The position numbers were made by a program, and so were the translations under genes. Below, piece by piece: positions 1 to 6,832 of a DNA stretch of 10,558 nt. The stretch comes from Parcubacteria group bacterium CG11_big_fil_rev_8_21_14_0_20_39_22. Its GTDB lineage: Bacteria; Patescibacteriota; Minisyncoccia; Phycocordibacterales; GCA-002787175. The notes below the pieces were generated by a model. That model ran no database searches. It was given only the letters and a program-made list of their open reading frames with translations, and was not told where the DNA came from. Position 1 is the first letter of the stretch, and every line of letters starts with the position of its first letter. The stretch covers positions 1-10,558 of the forward strand of contig PCWC01000016.1 in assembly GCA_002787175.1 (NCBI GenBank), read 5' to 3'.

Positions 1-7
1 GATGCGG

Positions 8-79
8 GTCAAAGAGCTACGCTCTTTGACTGACAGACGCGTAGCGTCTGTCTTCATACCCTGTGGCGTAAGCCCAGGG
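8..79. repeat. Three tandem short-loop hairpins
   Basis: Three inverted repeats follow one another with almost no gap. Hairpin 1 is GTCAAAGAGC (8-17), loop TAC, GCTCTTTGAC (21-30), a perfect 10-bp stem. Hairpin 2 is GACAGACGC (32-40), loop GTA, GCGTCTGTC (44-52), a perfect 9-bp stem. Hairpin 3 is CCCTG, bulged T, GGC, loop GTAA, GCC, CAGGG (59-79). The loops of 1 and 2 are reverse complements, and 3 also has GTA in its loop. No T-run follows, so this is not a typical intrinsic terminator. It resembles REP/BIME-type intergenic palindromes. The role is unknown. Confidence 0.75.
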
Positions 80-156
80 TTCTTGATTTCCCGAATTTCC
101 AAAAATACTTAGACATCCTTTTCTCTTAATGTCACTCATCCAAGTTTATCCTGTTT

Positions 157-215
157 AAAAATTAAAAATTTAAGCATTATTTACAAAAATTCAAAAATTA
201 CAAAATTTAAAAATT
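157..215. repeat. AT-rich block with repeated AAAAATT
   Basis: The heptamer AAAAATT occurs back to back at 157-163 and 164-170, then at 185-191, 193-199 and 209-215, with AAAATTT at 202-208. The spacing is 7 to 9 bp rather than a clean helical 10 bp, so strong intrinsic curvature is possible but not assured. No gene is visible here. Confidence 0.5.
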
Positions 216-248
216 GTCTTCTACTAAAGGTTACCTCCTCTTTTCGTG

Positions 249-276
249 TTAAATGTTATACGCTACATGTTCCATG
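249..276. repeat. Degenerate 7-nt tandem repeat, block 1
   Basis: The sequence reads as consecutive heptamers TTAAATG, TTATACG, CTACATG, TTCCATG, fitting a consensus close to YTMYRYG. Most differences between units are C/T transitions. A related block lies about 145 bp downstream at 392-433. Confidence 0.5.
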
Positions 277-391
277 TTTTCCCTAAAGCCTATTTCCAGA
301 TTTGATCTTCAGGATTAAATATAGGCAACCTGGTTACCGTAGTTTTGTAAACTTATCTTCCTTTTTGTTGCAGATTTGAGATTTTAGATTG

Positions 392-433
392 CCTCGTGTT
401 ACAAGCTACACGTTCTATGCTCTACGTTATACA
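392..433. repeat. Degenerate 7-nt tandem repeat, block 2
   Basis: Heptamers CCTCGTG, TTACAAG, CTACACG, TTCTATG, CTCTACG, TTATACA run in register. Aligned from CGTGTTA onward with block 1 (from 245), most mismatches are C/T transitions, so the two blocks look like diverged copies of one repeat. It lies upstream of the 495-890 gene; a regulatory role is possible but not shown. Confidence 0.5.
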
Positions 434-453
434 CACCCTCACCTTTTATTTTT

Positions 454-462
454 TGCTATTAT
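454..462 (+). promoter_or_regulatory. Possible extended -10 for the 495-890 gene
   Basis: TGCTATTAT matches an extended -10 (TGN followed by a TATAAT-like hexamer, 5 of 6). It would start transcription near 469, about 26 nt before the ATG at 495. No convincing -35 is seen. Confidence 0.3.
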
Positions 463-494
463 AAATGTATTAATAGCAAGTAACGAAAAAAATA

Positions 495-890
495 ATGGGA
501 ACGACATTACTAATGTCGCAAATAATGGGGATATCACTTCTTGTAATCGGTATCTCGATGTTTATGCGTCGAAAAATGGTCATTCGAATCTTTGACGATG
601 TATTTAATAGCCGAGGACTTACCTATATGCTTGGAATTACCGAGCTTATACTCGGACTCATGGTTATCTTGAATCAAGATCTACTGGGTGGAGCTTTGCC
701 AACAGTAGTATTAGCACTCGGATGGCTACTATTACTCGAGGGAATCGTATATGTTTTTGCCTCCAACCGGCTTATGAAGCGTTTTCTCTCATGGCTTCAT
801 GATCGAAATGTCTATAACATAATTACGATAGTATACCTACTGCTCGGTGCCTATCTGACTTTCTACGGATTTTCATTGACTTTGATGTAG
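495..890 (+). CDS. Small four-helix integral membrane protein, unknown function
   Basis: 131 residues, very hydrophobic. Four membrane segments are visible at about residues 5-24, 43-59, 67-89 and 107-128. Basic residues follow the first (RRK at 25-27) and lie between the third and fourth (NRLMKR, 91-96). I do not recognise the family, and no catalytic motif is apparent. The frame is closed upstream by TAG at 474. Starts at 495, 513 and 525 are all possible, since none has a Shine-Dalgarno sequence; 495 keeps the first helix intact. The gene ends 23 bp before a symmetric terminator that it shares with the convergent DUF2914 gene. The helix pattern and the terminator support a real gene; the function is unknown. 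Confidence 0.75.
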   Translation: MGTTLLMSQIMGISLLVIGISMFMRRKMVIRIFDDVFNSRGLTYMLGITELILGLMVILNQDLLGGALPTVVLALGWLLLLEGIVYVFASNRLMKRFLSWLHDRNVYNIITIVYLLLGAYLTFYGFSLTLM

Positions 891-913
891 TTGAAAACTG
901 TTATAAAGAAAAC

Positions 914-940
914 AAAAAAACCGCCGGAGGCGGTTTTTTT
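914..940. terminator. Bidirectional Rho-independent terminator
   Basis: A-run (914-920), CCGCC, loop GGA, GGCGG, T-run (934-940). The stem is GC-rich and the flanking A and T runs are symmetric, so it works on both strands. It sits between the convergent stop codons at 890 (+) and 958 (-), and so ends both the small membrane gene and the xfp-ackA-DUF2914 operon. Confidence 0.92.
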
Positions 941-957
941 GCTTTGTATCCTTAAAT

Positions 958-2049
958 TTATTCTCGGAAATCGTCTATTAGAGAGGCAGGCTCCGGTGAT
1001 TCTTTAACTTCAAAATTTATTTGCCCAATTATCTGTCCGCGTTCTGTCACAACCTGAACCCTCCATTTACCAGGTGATATGTTGCGTTTGAAAGTATAAC
1101 CCTTGTATCCGTCGCCTGCGCCACCTTCGACTGTAAAGGGTATATGATCGGTCTTTACCCAAATTTTTTCTGAGTCCTTATAAAATAGCCAATCATGGTA
1201 AACGGTTGCAGTGAGACCGGTCGGAGCAAAGATAGAGCTGAAAACATAGACCGGTTCATTGCCGTAACGATTGTAAGTTCGGCTTATTGTACGAGGTATA
1301 TACCAAGGGGTTGGCTCGTATGAAATCGAGTACTCTCCCTTCTTAGTTATCGATACACTGTGTGCAATACCTATATCCTTAAGTGATAAAGGTATGGGAG
1401 GGATTATGTTTGCAAAATAGGAGACATTGAAAAGGATGAAAATTGTTACGATTCCGGAAATTATGTAACGTCTACTTTTTTCGACCCTTTCACGCGAGAA
1501 ATATTTGAGCACTTTTATAAGTAAAAGTACCGTAATTAAACTTACAATAGAGCTTAAGATGAAAACCCATGCTCCGATTCTTCCAATAAGCACCGGTATG
1601 GAGAAAGTAAAATATGAAAATGTCGCAATGAAGAAAACACTTACCTGAAAAGCCAAACGTAGATACTTTTTCTTGAACAGCTCGTTTCCAAAGAAAAATA
1701 AAGATAAAAAGAGGAGGAATGGCCAGCTTGCGAAAAGGGAAGCACTTCGGGAGTAGAATATTATATATCCACTAAACAATCCTCCAAAAGCGAACTGTAT
1801 AAGCAAAGGTAACCATAAAACTATCTTGGGTACATTTTTACCTGATGACGCAGGCGTCTCGTAGGCATTCCAGACGACAATACCAACAGCAGCAATTACA
1901 AGATAACTTGTAAGTACTAAGTTGTCGTAAAGACGGTCGATACGGGTTAGAGTCAGACTATCCCATATAAAACCAATAACAAAGGCAATCGTTGTTGCGT
2001 GCCTTTCGTGCTTTTTGTAAGTTGAGCGAATACTTCCGAAAAAACCCAT
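958..2049 (-). CDS. Polytopic membrane protein with C-terminal DUF2914 domain
   Basis: 363 residues. The N-terminal two thirds holds about seven membrane segments (roughly 19-34, 43-60, 77-99, 109-121, 131-150, 154-181, 195-213). It includes the stretch FIWDSLTLTRIDRLYDN near the start, which I associate with DUF2914 membrane proteins of candidate phyla. A soluble tail follows; residues about 283-348 (YHDWLFYKD, PGKWRVQVVTERGQ, NFEV) fit DUF2914, a small beta-rich domain of unknown function. By topology the tail probably lies outside the cytoplasm. It is the last gene of the xfp-ackA run, 17 bp after the ackA stop, and is followed by the terminator at 914-940. A consensus -10 sits exactly 6 nt before its ATG, so it may also be transcribed alone as a leaderless mRNA. 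Substrate or partner unknown. Confidence 0.85.
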   Translation of the reverse strand: MGFFGSIRSTYKKHERHATTIAFVIGFIWDSLTLTRIDRLYDNLVLTSYLVIAAVGIVVWNAYETPASSGKNVPKIVLWLPLLIQFAFGGLFSGYIIFYSRSASLFASWPFLLFLSLFFFGNELFKKKYLRLAFQVSVFFIATFSYFTFSIPVLIGRIGAWVFILSSIVSLITVLLLIKVLKYFSRERVEKSRRYIISGIVTIFILFNVSYFANIIPPIPLSLKDIGIAHSVSITKKGEYSISYEPTPWYIPRTISRTYNRYGNEPVYVFSSIFAPTGLTATVYHDWLFYKDSEKIWVKTDHIPFTVEGGAGDGYKGYTFKRNISPGKWRVQVVTERGQIIGQINFEVKESPEPASLIDDFRE

Positions 2050-2055
2050 AAAACA

Positions 2056-2061
2056 ATTATA
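2056..2061 (-). promoter_or_regulatory. -10 box giving a leaderless start for the DUF2914 gene
   Basis: On the minus strand TATAAT is followed by six bases (TGTTTT) and then the ATG at 2049, which puts the expected transcription start on the A of the start codon. No clear -35 is seen. The site lies between ackA and the DUF2914 gene in AT-rich DNA, so a chance match is possible. The same spacing before two other genes raises confidence. Confidence 0.55.
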
Positions 2062-2066
2062 AATTA

Positions 2067-3251
2067 TTATTGACTTTTATGCTTCTCGATTTCGTGGAAA
2101 ATTTCTTTCATTTCATTTATTTCGATCGTCATTATTTTTACCTTTGAATTCTGTGATTCTATTGAGGCCGGCAATTGGGGTACATTCGCATTCTTATTTT
2201 CATCTATTAAAATTCCCAAATGTTCCAAATCGTTGCAAACAAGAGATCTTACCGGAGCGGCTCTCTCACCGATTGTACCGGCAAAAACGAGCATATCGAG
2301 TCCTCCAAGAACGGCAAAGTAAGAGCCAATGTATTTCTTTATACTATAGACAAAAAAATCGAGAGCAAATTTCGATGACTCAGATTTAGTTGAGGTTTCG
2401 ATTATGTTTTTCATATCAATTGATCCTGAAAGACCTTTGAGCCCACATTCCTTGTACAGATACGCAGTCAACTCATCGTAAGAAAATCCTTTTGACTTGC
2501 CAAGCGCTATGACTGCTCCTGGTCCGATATTGCCAATACGGCTCGACATTGGAACACCTTCGAGAGGAGAAAATCCCATTGAGGTATCGATACTTTTGCC
2601 GTCCTTTATTGCGGTAATACTACTACCACTTCCAAGATGGCAGATTATAATTTTGGGCGGGATATTACCAACACTTTTCTCTATAATTCTAAGCGAAGAA
2701 GAAGCAGAGAGACCATGGTAACCAAATCTTCTTATGAAATTTCTTGACTGGGGTAGGGAATAAGATTTTGCCACTTTCGACATCGATCCATGAAAAGCAC
2801 TATCTGATACTCCATAAATATGTGTATTTTGAAATGACTTTGATAGAGAATAAATCTCTTCAAGTAAGGGACGGGTATGTAAGATGTCGTAGGTAGCCAC
2901 CTTTTGTAACTCTTTTAGATATGCCTCGTTTATAAGCTGGGTTTCTAAAATCGCATCTGTCGGTGCCACCACCCTTATCCCGACTTCTTTTATATCTTCC
3001 TTCCGAGAGATCGTACCTTTCTGAAGCAGGATGCGTACAAAAAATTCGACACATTCATCATACGTCGATTCCAATAAAGGCATCTTCTCAGATTTATCTG
3101 ATTTTAAATCGATAAAAGATACTTCATAAGAGGTGGGACCGACCCTCTCTGCATAAAAACGAGCGATTTCAAAATCGTTGTTGTACAGTGAGTATTTCTT
3201 GGATGCACTGCCGGTATTTACTATAAGTGTGAATTTCGATTCCATTTCCAT
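2067..3251 (-). CDS. ackA: Acetate kinase (divergent)
   Basis: 394 residues, close to the usual length of about 400 for the ASKHA-fold acetate kinases. Role: acetyl phosphate + ADP to acetate + ATP, in the cytoplasm. Conserved points: N12 and the serines of VNTGSASKKY, R93, D150 (SDSAFH), H179 (RRFGYHGLS), the HLG-S phosphate loop at 205-208, DTSMGFSPLEG (222-232), R238, D279, and TIGE (326-329) in place of GIGE. Oddities: the usual HRVVHGG reads IRVVAPT, and HLGNGA reads HLGSGS, so the usual Asn is Ser. The gene starts 31 bp inside the end of xfp, which suggests translational coupling and joint use of acetyl phosphate. A second ATG at 3245 lies 7 nt after a TAGAAT box and could be the true start. 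The family call is secure; substrate specificity could differ (propionate kinase is the relative to consider). Confidence 0.93.
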   Translation of the reverse strand: MEMESKFTLIVNTGSASKKYSLYNNDFEIARFYAERVGPTSYEVSFIDLKSDKSEKMPLLESTYDECVEFFVRILLQKGTISRKEDIKEVGIRVVAPTDAILETQLINEAYLKELQKVATYDILHTRPLLEEIYSLSKSFQNTHIYGVSDSAFHGSMSKVAKSYSLPQSRNFIRRFGYHGLSASSSLRIIEKSVGNIPPKIIICHLGSGSSITAIKDGKSIDTSMGFSPLEGVPMSSRIGNIGPGAVIALGKSKGFSYDELTAYLYKECGLKGLSGSIDMKNIIETSTKSESSKFALDFFVYSIKKYIGSYFAVLGGLDMLVFAGTIGERAAPVRSLVCNDLEHLGILIDENKNANVPQLPASIESQNSKVKIMTIEINEMKEIFHEIEKHKSQ

Positions 3252-5563
3252 AATTCTATTTCTTCGGGATCAACTCCATTTTCCTCTATATAATGGCGAT
3301 GATCGCTCAGCTTGTTTTGATACTTCGTCCTTATAATCGCTTCCTTTTCGTTATTTATTACGCCTCTTTCTTGGAGCAACTTGGCAGCCTCGATGACCAA
3401 ATGATAACGACTTGTTTTATTGCGAACATGCATATCGAATGGGGTCGTCGTTGAACCATTTTCGCAATATCCGTGGACGTGGAAACGCTCGGGATTTTTT
3501 TCATCAAGCAATATCGGCTTGAGTGCCTCGGGGTATCCGTAAAAGTTAAAAATCACAGGTTTATCATCGGTAAAGTAATCGTCAAAATCATTGAAGGGAA
3601 GTCTACAGTCTTCGTTTCCAATGCCGAGAGCTGTCACCTCAACAATATTTACAAATCGAACCCGAATACTCGGATCTTCATCCTTAAGAAGTGATATTGC
3701 GGCTAAGCATTCCTTTGTCATATAATCGCCAATACCTGAAAATACGATATCCGGTTCGGAATCGCTTGCAAAATCCCATATCATAAGTCCTCGCTCCAGC
3801 TCCTTTTTTGCAAGTTCAGGTGTAAGCCATCGATGCTCGAGAGTTTTACCCGCGACGATTATATGTATCTCATTTCTATCACTAAGACAAGTTTTTAAAA
3901 CTTCAAGAGTGCTATTACCATCGGCTGGGAAAAATATTCTTATAAAACAGCCGTGCTTTTCGAGCATAGTACTTACAAAACCAGGATTTTGATGAGAAAA
4001 ACCGTTGTGTTCTTGGCGCCAACCTGACGAGGTTAAGATATAGTTTAATGATGGAACCCTTTTTCTCCAAGGTATATCTCTGGCTATCCGCAGAAACTTT
4101 GCATATTGATCAGTCATACTCGCCACAATCGTTATAAATGCTTCATACGATGTAAAGATCGCGTGTCTGCCCGTCAAAATATAACCTTGGGAAAAGCCTT
4201 GTAGGGTATGTTCGCTTAGCATTTCGACAACTCTACCTTCTCTCGATAAATCAGTATCCCACTTTTCAATAGGTAACATAAAAACTCTCGATGTTTCTGC
4301 GAAAATGGCATCCAGTTTGTTTGAATAGGTCTCATCTGGTGAGAAAAATCGAAAATTGTGCTTGTCTTTATTTAAAGCGAATACATCTTTTAAGTAAAGT
4401 CCTGCTCTCCGCATACTACTTGAACCGATTGTACCAGGGATGGAAGCATCTTCAGCAAATTTTTTAGTATCAGGCAAATCAAGATTGGATTCGTTTTCAC
4501 CTCCATAAGCGTGGGGATTTAGACCCATACGACGATTTTCACTTGGTAAAATCGACAAAATATCGAGATTGAATCCATTCTCTGGATCAAATAATTCATC
4601 GAATTTATAACTTCGCATCCAATCCTCGACCGCCCTCAACTCTTCAGTTTTAGTAGCCGCATCTTTGCCAACTATCTGGTGAGAGAGATGATTTCCTTCT
4701 ATCTTTTTGCCGTGAAGATCCTTTATTCCAGTCCATCCTTTTGGAGTACGCAATATTATCATTGGAAATCTCGGAGTTCCCGACTTTTTAGACTTTATCT
4801 CTTTTATTTTCTCATATGCTAAATCTAAAGACTTCGCCATAAGCGAATAAATCTTATCTCCATCACCTTCGACAATTAGTGGTTCGTAACCATAGCCGTA
4901 GAAAAGAGAAGCAAGCTCCTTGTTAGACATTCTGCCCATTATTGTCGGACCTGATATTTTGTAGCCATTTAAATGAAGTATAGGTAAGACCGTACCATCT
5001 CTCTCAGGATTTATAAATTTATTTCCGTGCCAAGATGTTGCGAGCGGACCAGTTTCCGCCTCTCCGTCACCTACAAGACAGGCAACGATCAAGTCCTTAT
5101 TGTCCATAACTGCACCGTAAGATGTTGAAAGTGAGTAACCGAGCTCGCCACCCTCGAGTATTACTCCGGGAGTGCCAGGATTACTATGACTTGGAAAACC
5201 GTAGGGCCAACTGAAATTTTTTGATATGTATGCTATTCCAGATTCGTTTCTCGTAGCTTCTGGGTAAAATTCCTTCAGCGTTCCCTCAAGAAAAAGGTTT
5301 GCTTGAAGAGCAGGGAAGCCGTGACCAGGACCGAGAACAAACATCATATTGACATCGTTGTCACTTATAAGACGATTTAGATGAGCATATACAAAGTTTA
5401 TACCTGGACAGGTTCCCCAGTGACCAAGCAATCGTGGTTTTATGTCCGATTTTTCAAGTGGACGACTTAGCAGATAATTATCTCTAAGATAGAGTTGTGC
5501 TACCACGAGGTAATTTGCTGCTCGAACATACTTTTTAAGGCAATCAATATCGTGCCGATTCAT
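3221..5563 (-). CDS. xfp: Xylulose-5-phosphate/fructose-6-phosphate phosphoketolase
   Basis: 780 residues from the ATG at 5563, near the usual family length of about 790-825. This thiamine-diphosphate enzyme splits xylulose 5-phosphate (and often fructose 6-phosphate) with phosphate, giving acetyl phosphate plus glyceraldehyde 3-phosphate (or erythrose 4-phosphate). Visible motifs: LLGHWGTCPGINFVYAHLNR (45-64), GPGHG (78-82), the two family signatures EGGELGY (137-143) and GDGEAETGP (165-173), and in the second half SSGWRQEHNGFSHQNPGF with the catalytic-type Glu and His. I chose 5563 over a TTG at 5605 because TATAAT lies exactly 6 nt before the ATG, and because homologues begin close to the KKYVRAANYL region. 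It heads the minus-strand operon with ackA, which uses its product to make ATP, as in the bifid shunt. Confidence 0.96.
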   Translation of the reverse strand: MNRHDIDCLKKYVRAANYLVVAQLYLRDNYLLSRPLEKSDIKPRLLGHWGTCPGINFVYAHLNRLISDNDVNMMFVLGPGHGFPALQANLFLEGTLKEFYPEATRNESGIAYISKNFSWPYGFPSHSNPGTPGVILEGGELGYSLSTSYGAVMDNKDLIVACLVGDGEAETGPLATSWHGNKFINPERDGTVLPILHLNGYKISGPTIMGRMSNKELASLFYGYGYEPLIVEGDGDKIYSLMAKSLDLAYEKIKEIKSKKSGTPRFPMIILRTPKGWTGIKDLHGKKIEGNHLSHQIVGKDAATKTEELRAVEDWMRSYKFDELFDPENGFNLDILSILPSENRRMGLNPHAYGGENESNLDLPDTKKFAEDASIPGTIGSSSMRRAGLYLKDVFALNKDKHNFRFFSPDETYSNKLDAIFAETSRVFMLPIEKWDTDLSREGRVVEMLSEHTLQGFSQGYILTGRHAIFTSYEAFITIVASMTDQYAKFLRIARDIPWRKRVPSLNYILTSSGWRQEHNGFSHQNPGFVSTMLEKHGCFIRIFFPADGNSTLEVLKTCLSDRNEIHIIVAGKTLEHRWLTPELAKKELERGLMIWDFASDSEPDIVFSGIGDYMTKECLAAISLLKDEDPSIRVRFVNIVEVTALGIGNEDCRLPFNDFDDYFTDDKPVIFNFYGYPEALKPILLDEKNPERFHVHGYCENGSTTTPFDMHVRNKTSRYHLVIEAAKLLQERGVINNEKEAIIRTKYQNKLSDHRHYIEENGVDPEEIELWKWNRNSHL

Positions 5564-5569
5564 CTCATC

Positions 5570-5575
5570 ATTATA
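5570..5575 (-). promoter_or_regulatory. -10 box of the xfp operon, leaderless
   Basis: On the minus strand the order is TATAAT, GATGAG, ATG (5563). Transcription would begin on the start codon itself. No good -35 is visible. The site lies inside the reading frame that a TTG start at 5605 would need, which argues against that longer form of xfp. Confidence 0.65.
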
Positions 5576-5651
5576 CACCCAACGTTTTTTATCTTGTGTG
5601 CACAAAGAGATAGTGTCTAAATGTTTCGTTTATGAAAGTACCTTGTCTCGA

Positions 5652-5680
5652 CTTACTACAATAGAGCGTTATGGTATACT
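5652..5680 (+). promoter_or_regulatory. uppP promoter with extended -10
   Basis: TGGTATACT (5672-5680) is an extended -10, TG-N-TATACT, with 5 of 6 matches to TATAAT. A weak -35, CTTACT (5652-5657), lies 17 bp upstream. The expected start near 5687 leaves a leader of only about 4 nt before the ATG at 5691. No Shine-Dalgarno sequence fits in that space. Confidence 0.6.
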
Positions 5681-5690
5681 CATATTTAAT

Positions 5691-6521
5691 ATGAATATTT
5701 TAGAGGCAATAGCACTCGGAGCTCTTCAGGGTATAACCGAATTTCTACCGATATCGTCTTCTGGGCATTTGATAGTAGCTCGAGACTTTTTTGGTATAAC
5801 TATTGAAAACAATCTTCTTTTTGATGTTTTCTTGCATGGTGCGACACTTCTTTCTATAATCGTTTATTTCAGACGTGATATTTTTACGATAATTCGGAAT
5901 CTTTTTGTTTCAGAAAGGTCAGTAGAAGGCGACGGGGAGGAGGAGGTGAATGTTCTTTCTGTTCCACCGCGAAGATTTCTTTTTTTACTTGTGGTTGCTA
6001 CCGTACCTGCGGTGGTTGTCGGTCTTTTGATACGTAATCTTGAAGAGGTGATGCGAACAAGCGGTGTTGTCGCTACGTCCTTAATCATTGGCGGTATAAT
6101 AATTTTTCTTGCCGAAAAGTTTGAGATTAAGAGAGAGAGCAAAAGTAAACTTACATTAAAAAGCTCTGTTATTATCGGTTGTTTCCAAGTCCTTTCTCTT
6201 ATCCCTGGAATGTCGAGATCAGGTATGGCAATATCAGGAGGATTTTTAAGTGGACTTTCTCGAGAGCATGCTATAAGGTTCAGCTTCCTGCTTGCTCTTC
6301 CTGTTATAGGAGGTTTGGTATTTCTCGGTTTTATCGACATTTTACGTCTGGGAGTAGGGGAAATTGACCTACCAGCATTTATATCAGGAGCCATAGCCGC
6401 CTTTGCGGTCGGAATTTTTGTGATACATTTTCTTATACATTTTCTTGAAAGGAATACATTTACTGTTTTTATAATTTATCGAATGTTTCTCGCGGTACTT
6501 ATATTTGCGTTCCTATTTTAG
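5691..6521 (+). CDS. uppP: Undecaprenyl-diphosphatase (BacA/UppP family)
   Basis: 276 residues, matching the usual length of about 265-280. This integral membrane enzyme removes a phosphate from undecaprenyl diphosphate to recycle the lipid carrier for peptidoglycan and other wall polymers; extra copies give bacitracin resistance. The active-site motif QGITEFLPISSSGH (13-26) has the (E/Q)xxxE pattern, with Q13, E17 and H26. The second motif, PGMSRSG (172-178), holds the key arginine R176; the usual Thr two residues further on is Ala180. Several hydrophobic helices span the rest, and a charged loop lies at 74-89. The start at 5691 fits homologues and the promoter just upstream. A GTG at 5598 would add 31 non-conserved residues and is rejected. 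It is divergent from xfp with about 127 bp between starts. Confidence 0.95.
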   Translation: MNILEAIALGALQGITEFLPISSSGHLIVARDFFGITIENNLLFDVFLHGATLLSIIVYFRRDIFTIIRNLFVSERSVEGDGEEEVNVLSVPPRRFLFLLVVATVPAVVVGLLIRNLEEVMRTSGVVATSLIIGGIIIFLAEKFEIKRESKSKLTLKSSVIIGCFQVLSLIPGMSRSGMAISGGFLSGLSREHAIRFSFLLALPVIGGLVFLGFIDILRLGVGEIDLPAFISGAIAAFAVGIFVIHFLIHFLERNTFTVFIIYRMFLAVLIFAFLF

Positions 6522-6832
6522 AGCCGGATGGCCAGTGAGTTAATGAAATCTATTGGCTTTCGATCCGTCTACTTATCCACAATCTAACCGCAAAATATGA
6601 AGTAAACAGACGCTTACCTGCCGAAATGTTCAAAATTCTGCTACAAATTGAGTCTTTCTCGTCAGCGTATTTCAATATGCTTCCTCGAAATCCTCAATTC
6701 TCGCAACGAATTTTGAACATTTCGATCAGGCATTAGATCGTGGATAGGCTCTAATTGGCGGATAATTCAATGTATTTTCCTCTTGTTCGCGGTCAGATCC
6801 ATTATTAATTACAAACTAATTGAGTTAAAATT
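6522..6832. other. Intergenic region dominated by a palindromic element
   Basis: The 311 bp between uppP and the DUF4382 gene contain no credible gene. Most of it is repeat copy A (6574-6746). Outside that element, ATCCGTC (6563-6569) can pair with GGCGGAT (6757-6763) with one G-T wobble, so the fold may extend outwards. The last 50 bp before 6833 are AT-rich and must carry the downstream promoter; TAATTG at 6817-6822 is the best but weak -10 candidate. Confidence 0.6.
6574..6746 (+). repeat. Palindromic repeat element, copy A
   Basis: A 173-bp imperfect palindrome. Outer arms: TATCCAC-A-ATCTAA (6574-6587) and TTAGAT-C-GTGGATA (6733-6746), one mismatch. Middle arms: CGAAATGTTCAAAATTC (6622-6638) and its perfect complement (6708-6724), preceded by CCTG and followed by CAGG. 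Further in, AATTGAG pairs with CTCAATT (6693-6699), and GCGTAT (6665-6670) pairs with ATATGC (6675-6680) around TTCA. A diverged copy lies in opposite orientation at 8963-9138. It has no ORF. It could be a MITE-like non-autonomous transposon or a structured RNA; the terminal inverted repeats favour the former. I see no target-site duplication. Confidence 0.8.

Noticed and set aside
8..433. CRISPR array
   Set aside because: There are no identical direct repeats with regular spacers; the structures are distinct hairpins and 7-nt tandem units, and no cas gene is present.
389..595. 68-residue plus-strand frame
   Set aside because: It overlaps the heptamer repeats and the 495-890 gene in another frame, and its residue pattern is not protein-like.
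5598..5690. GTG start at 5598 for uppP, adding 31 residues
   Set aside because: The extension is not part of the family, and the extended -10 at 5672-5680 lies inside it; the ATG at 5691 fits.
5864..6394. 176-residue minus-strand frame antisense to uppP
   Set aside because: It is a shadow of the strongly supported uppP frame, rich in Arg, Ser and Pro with no domain.
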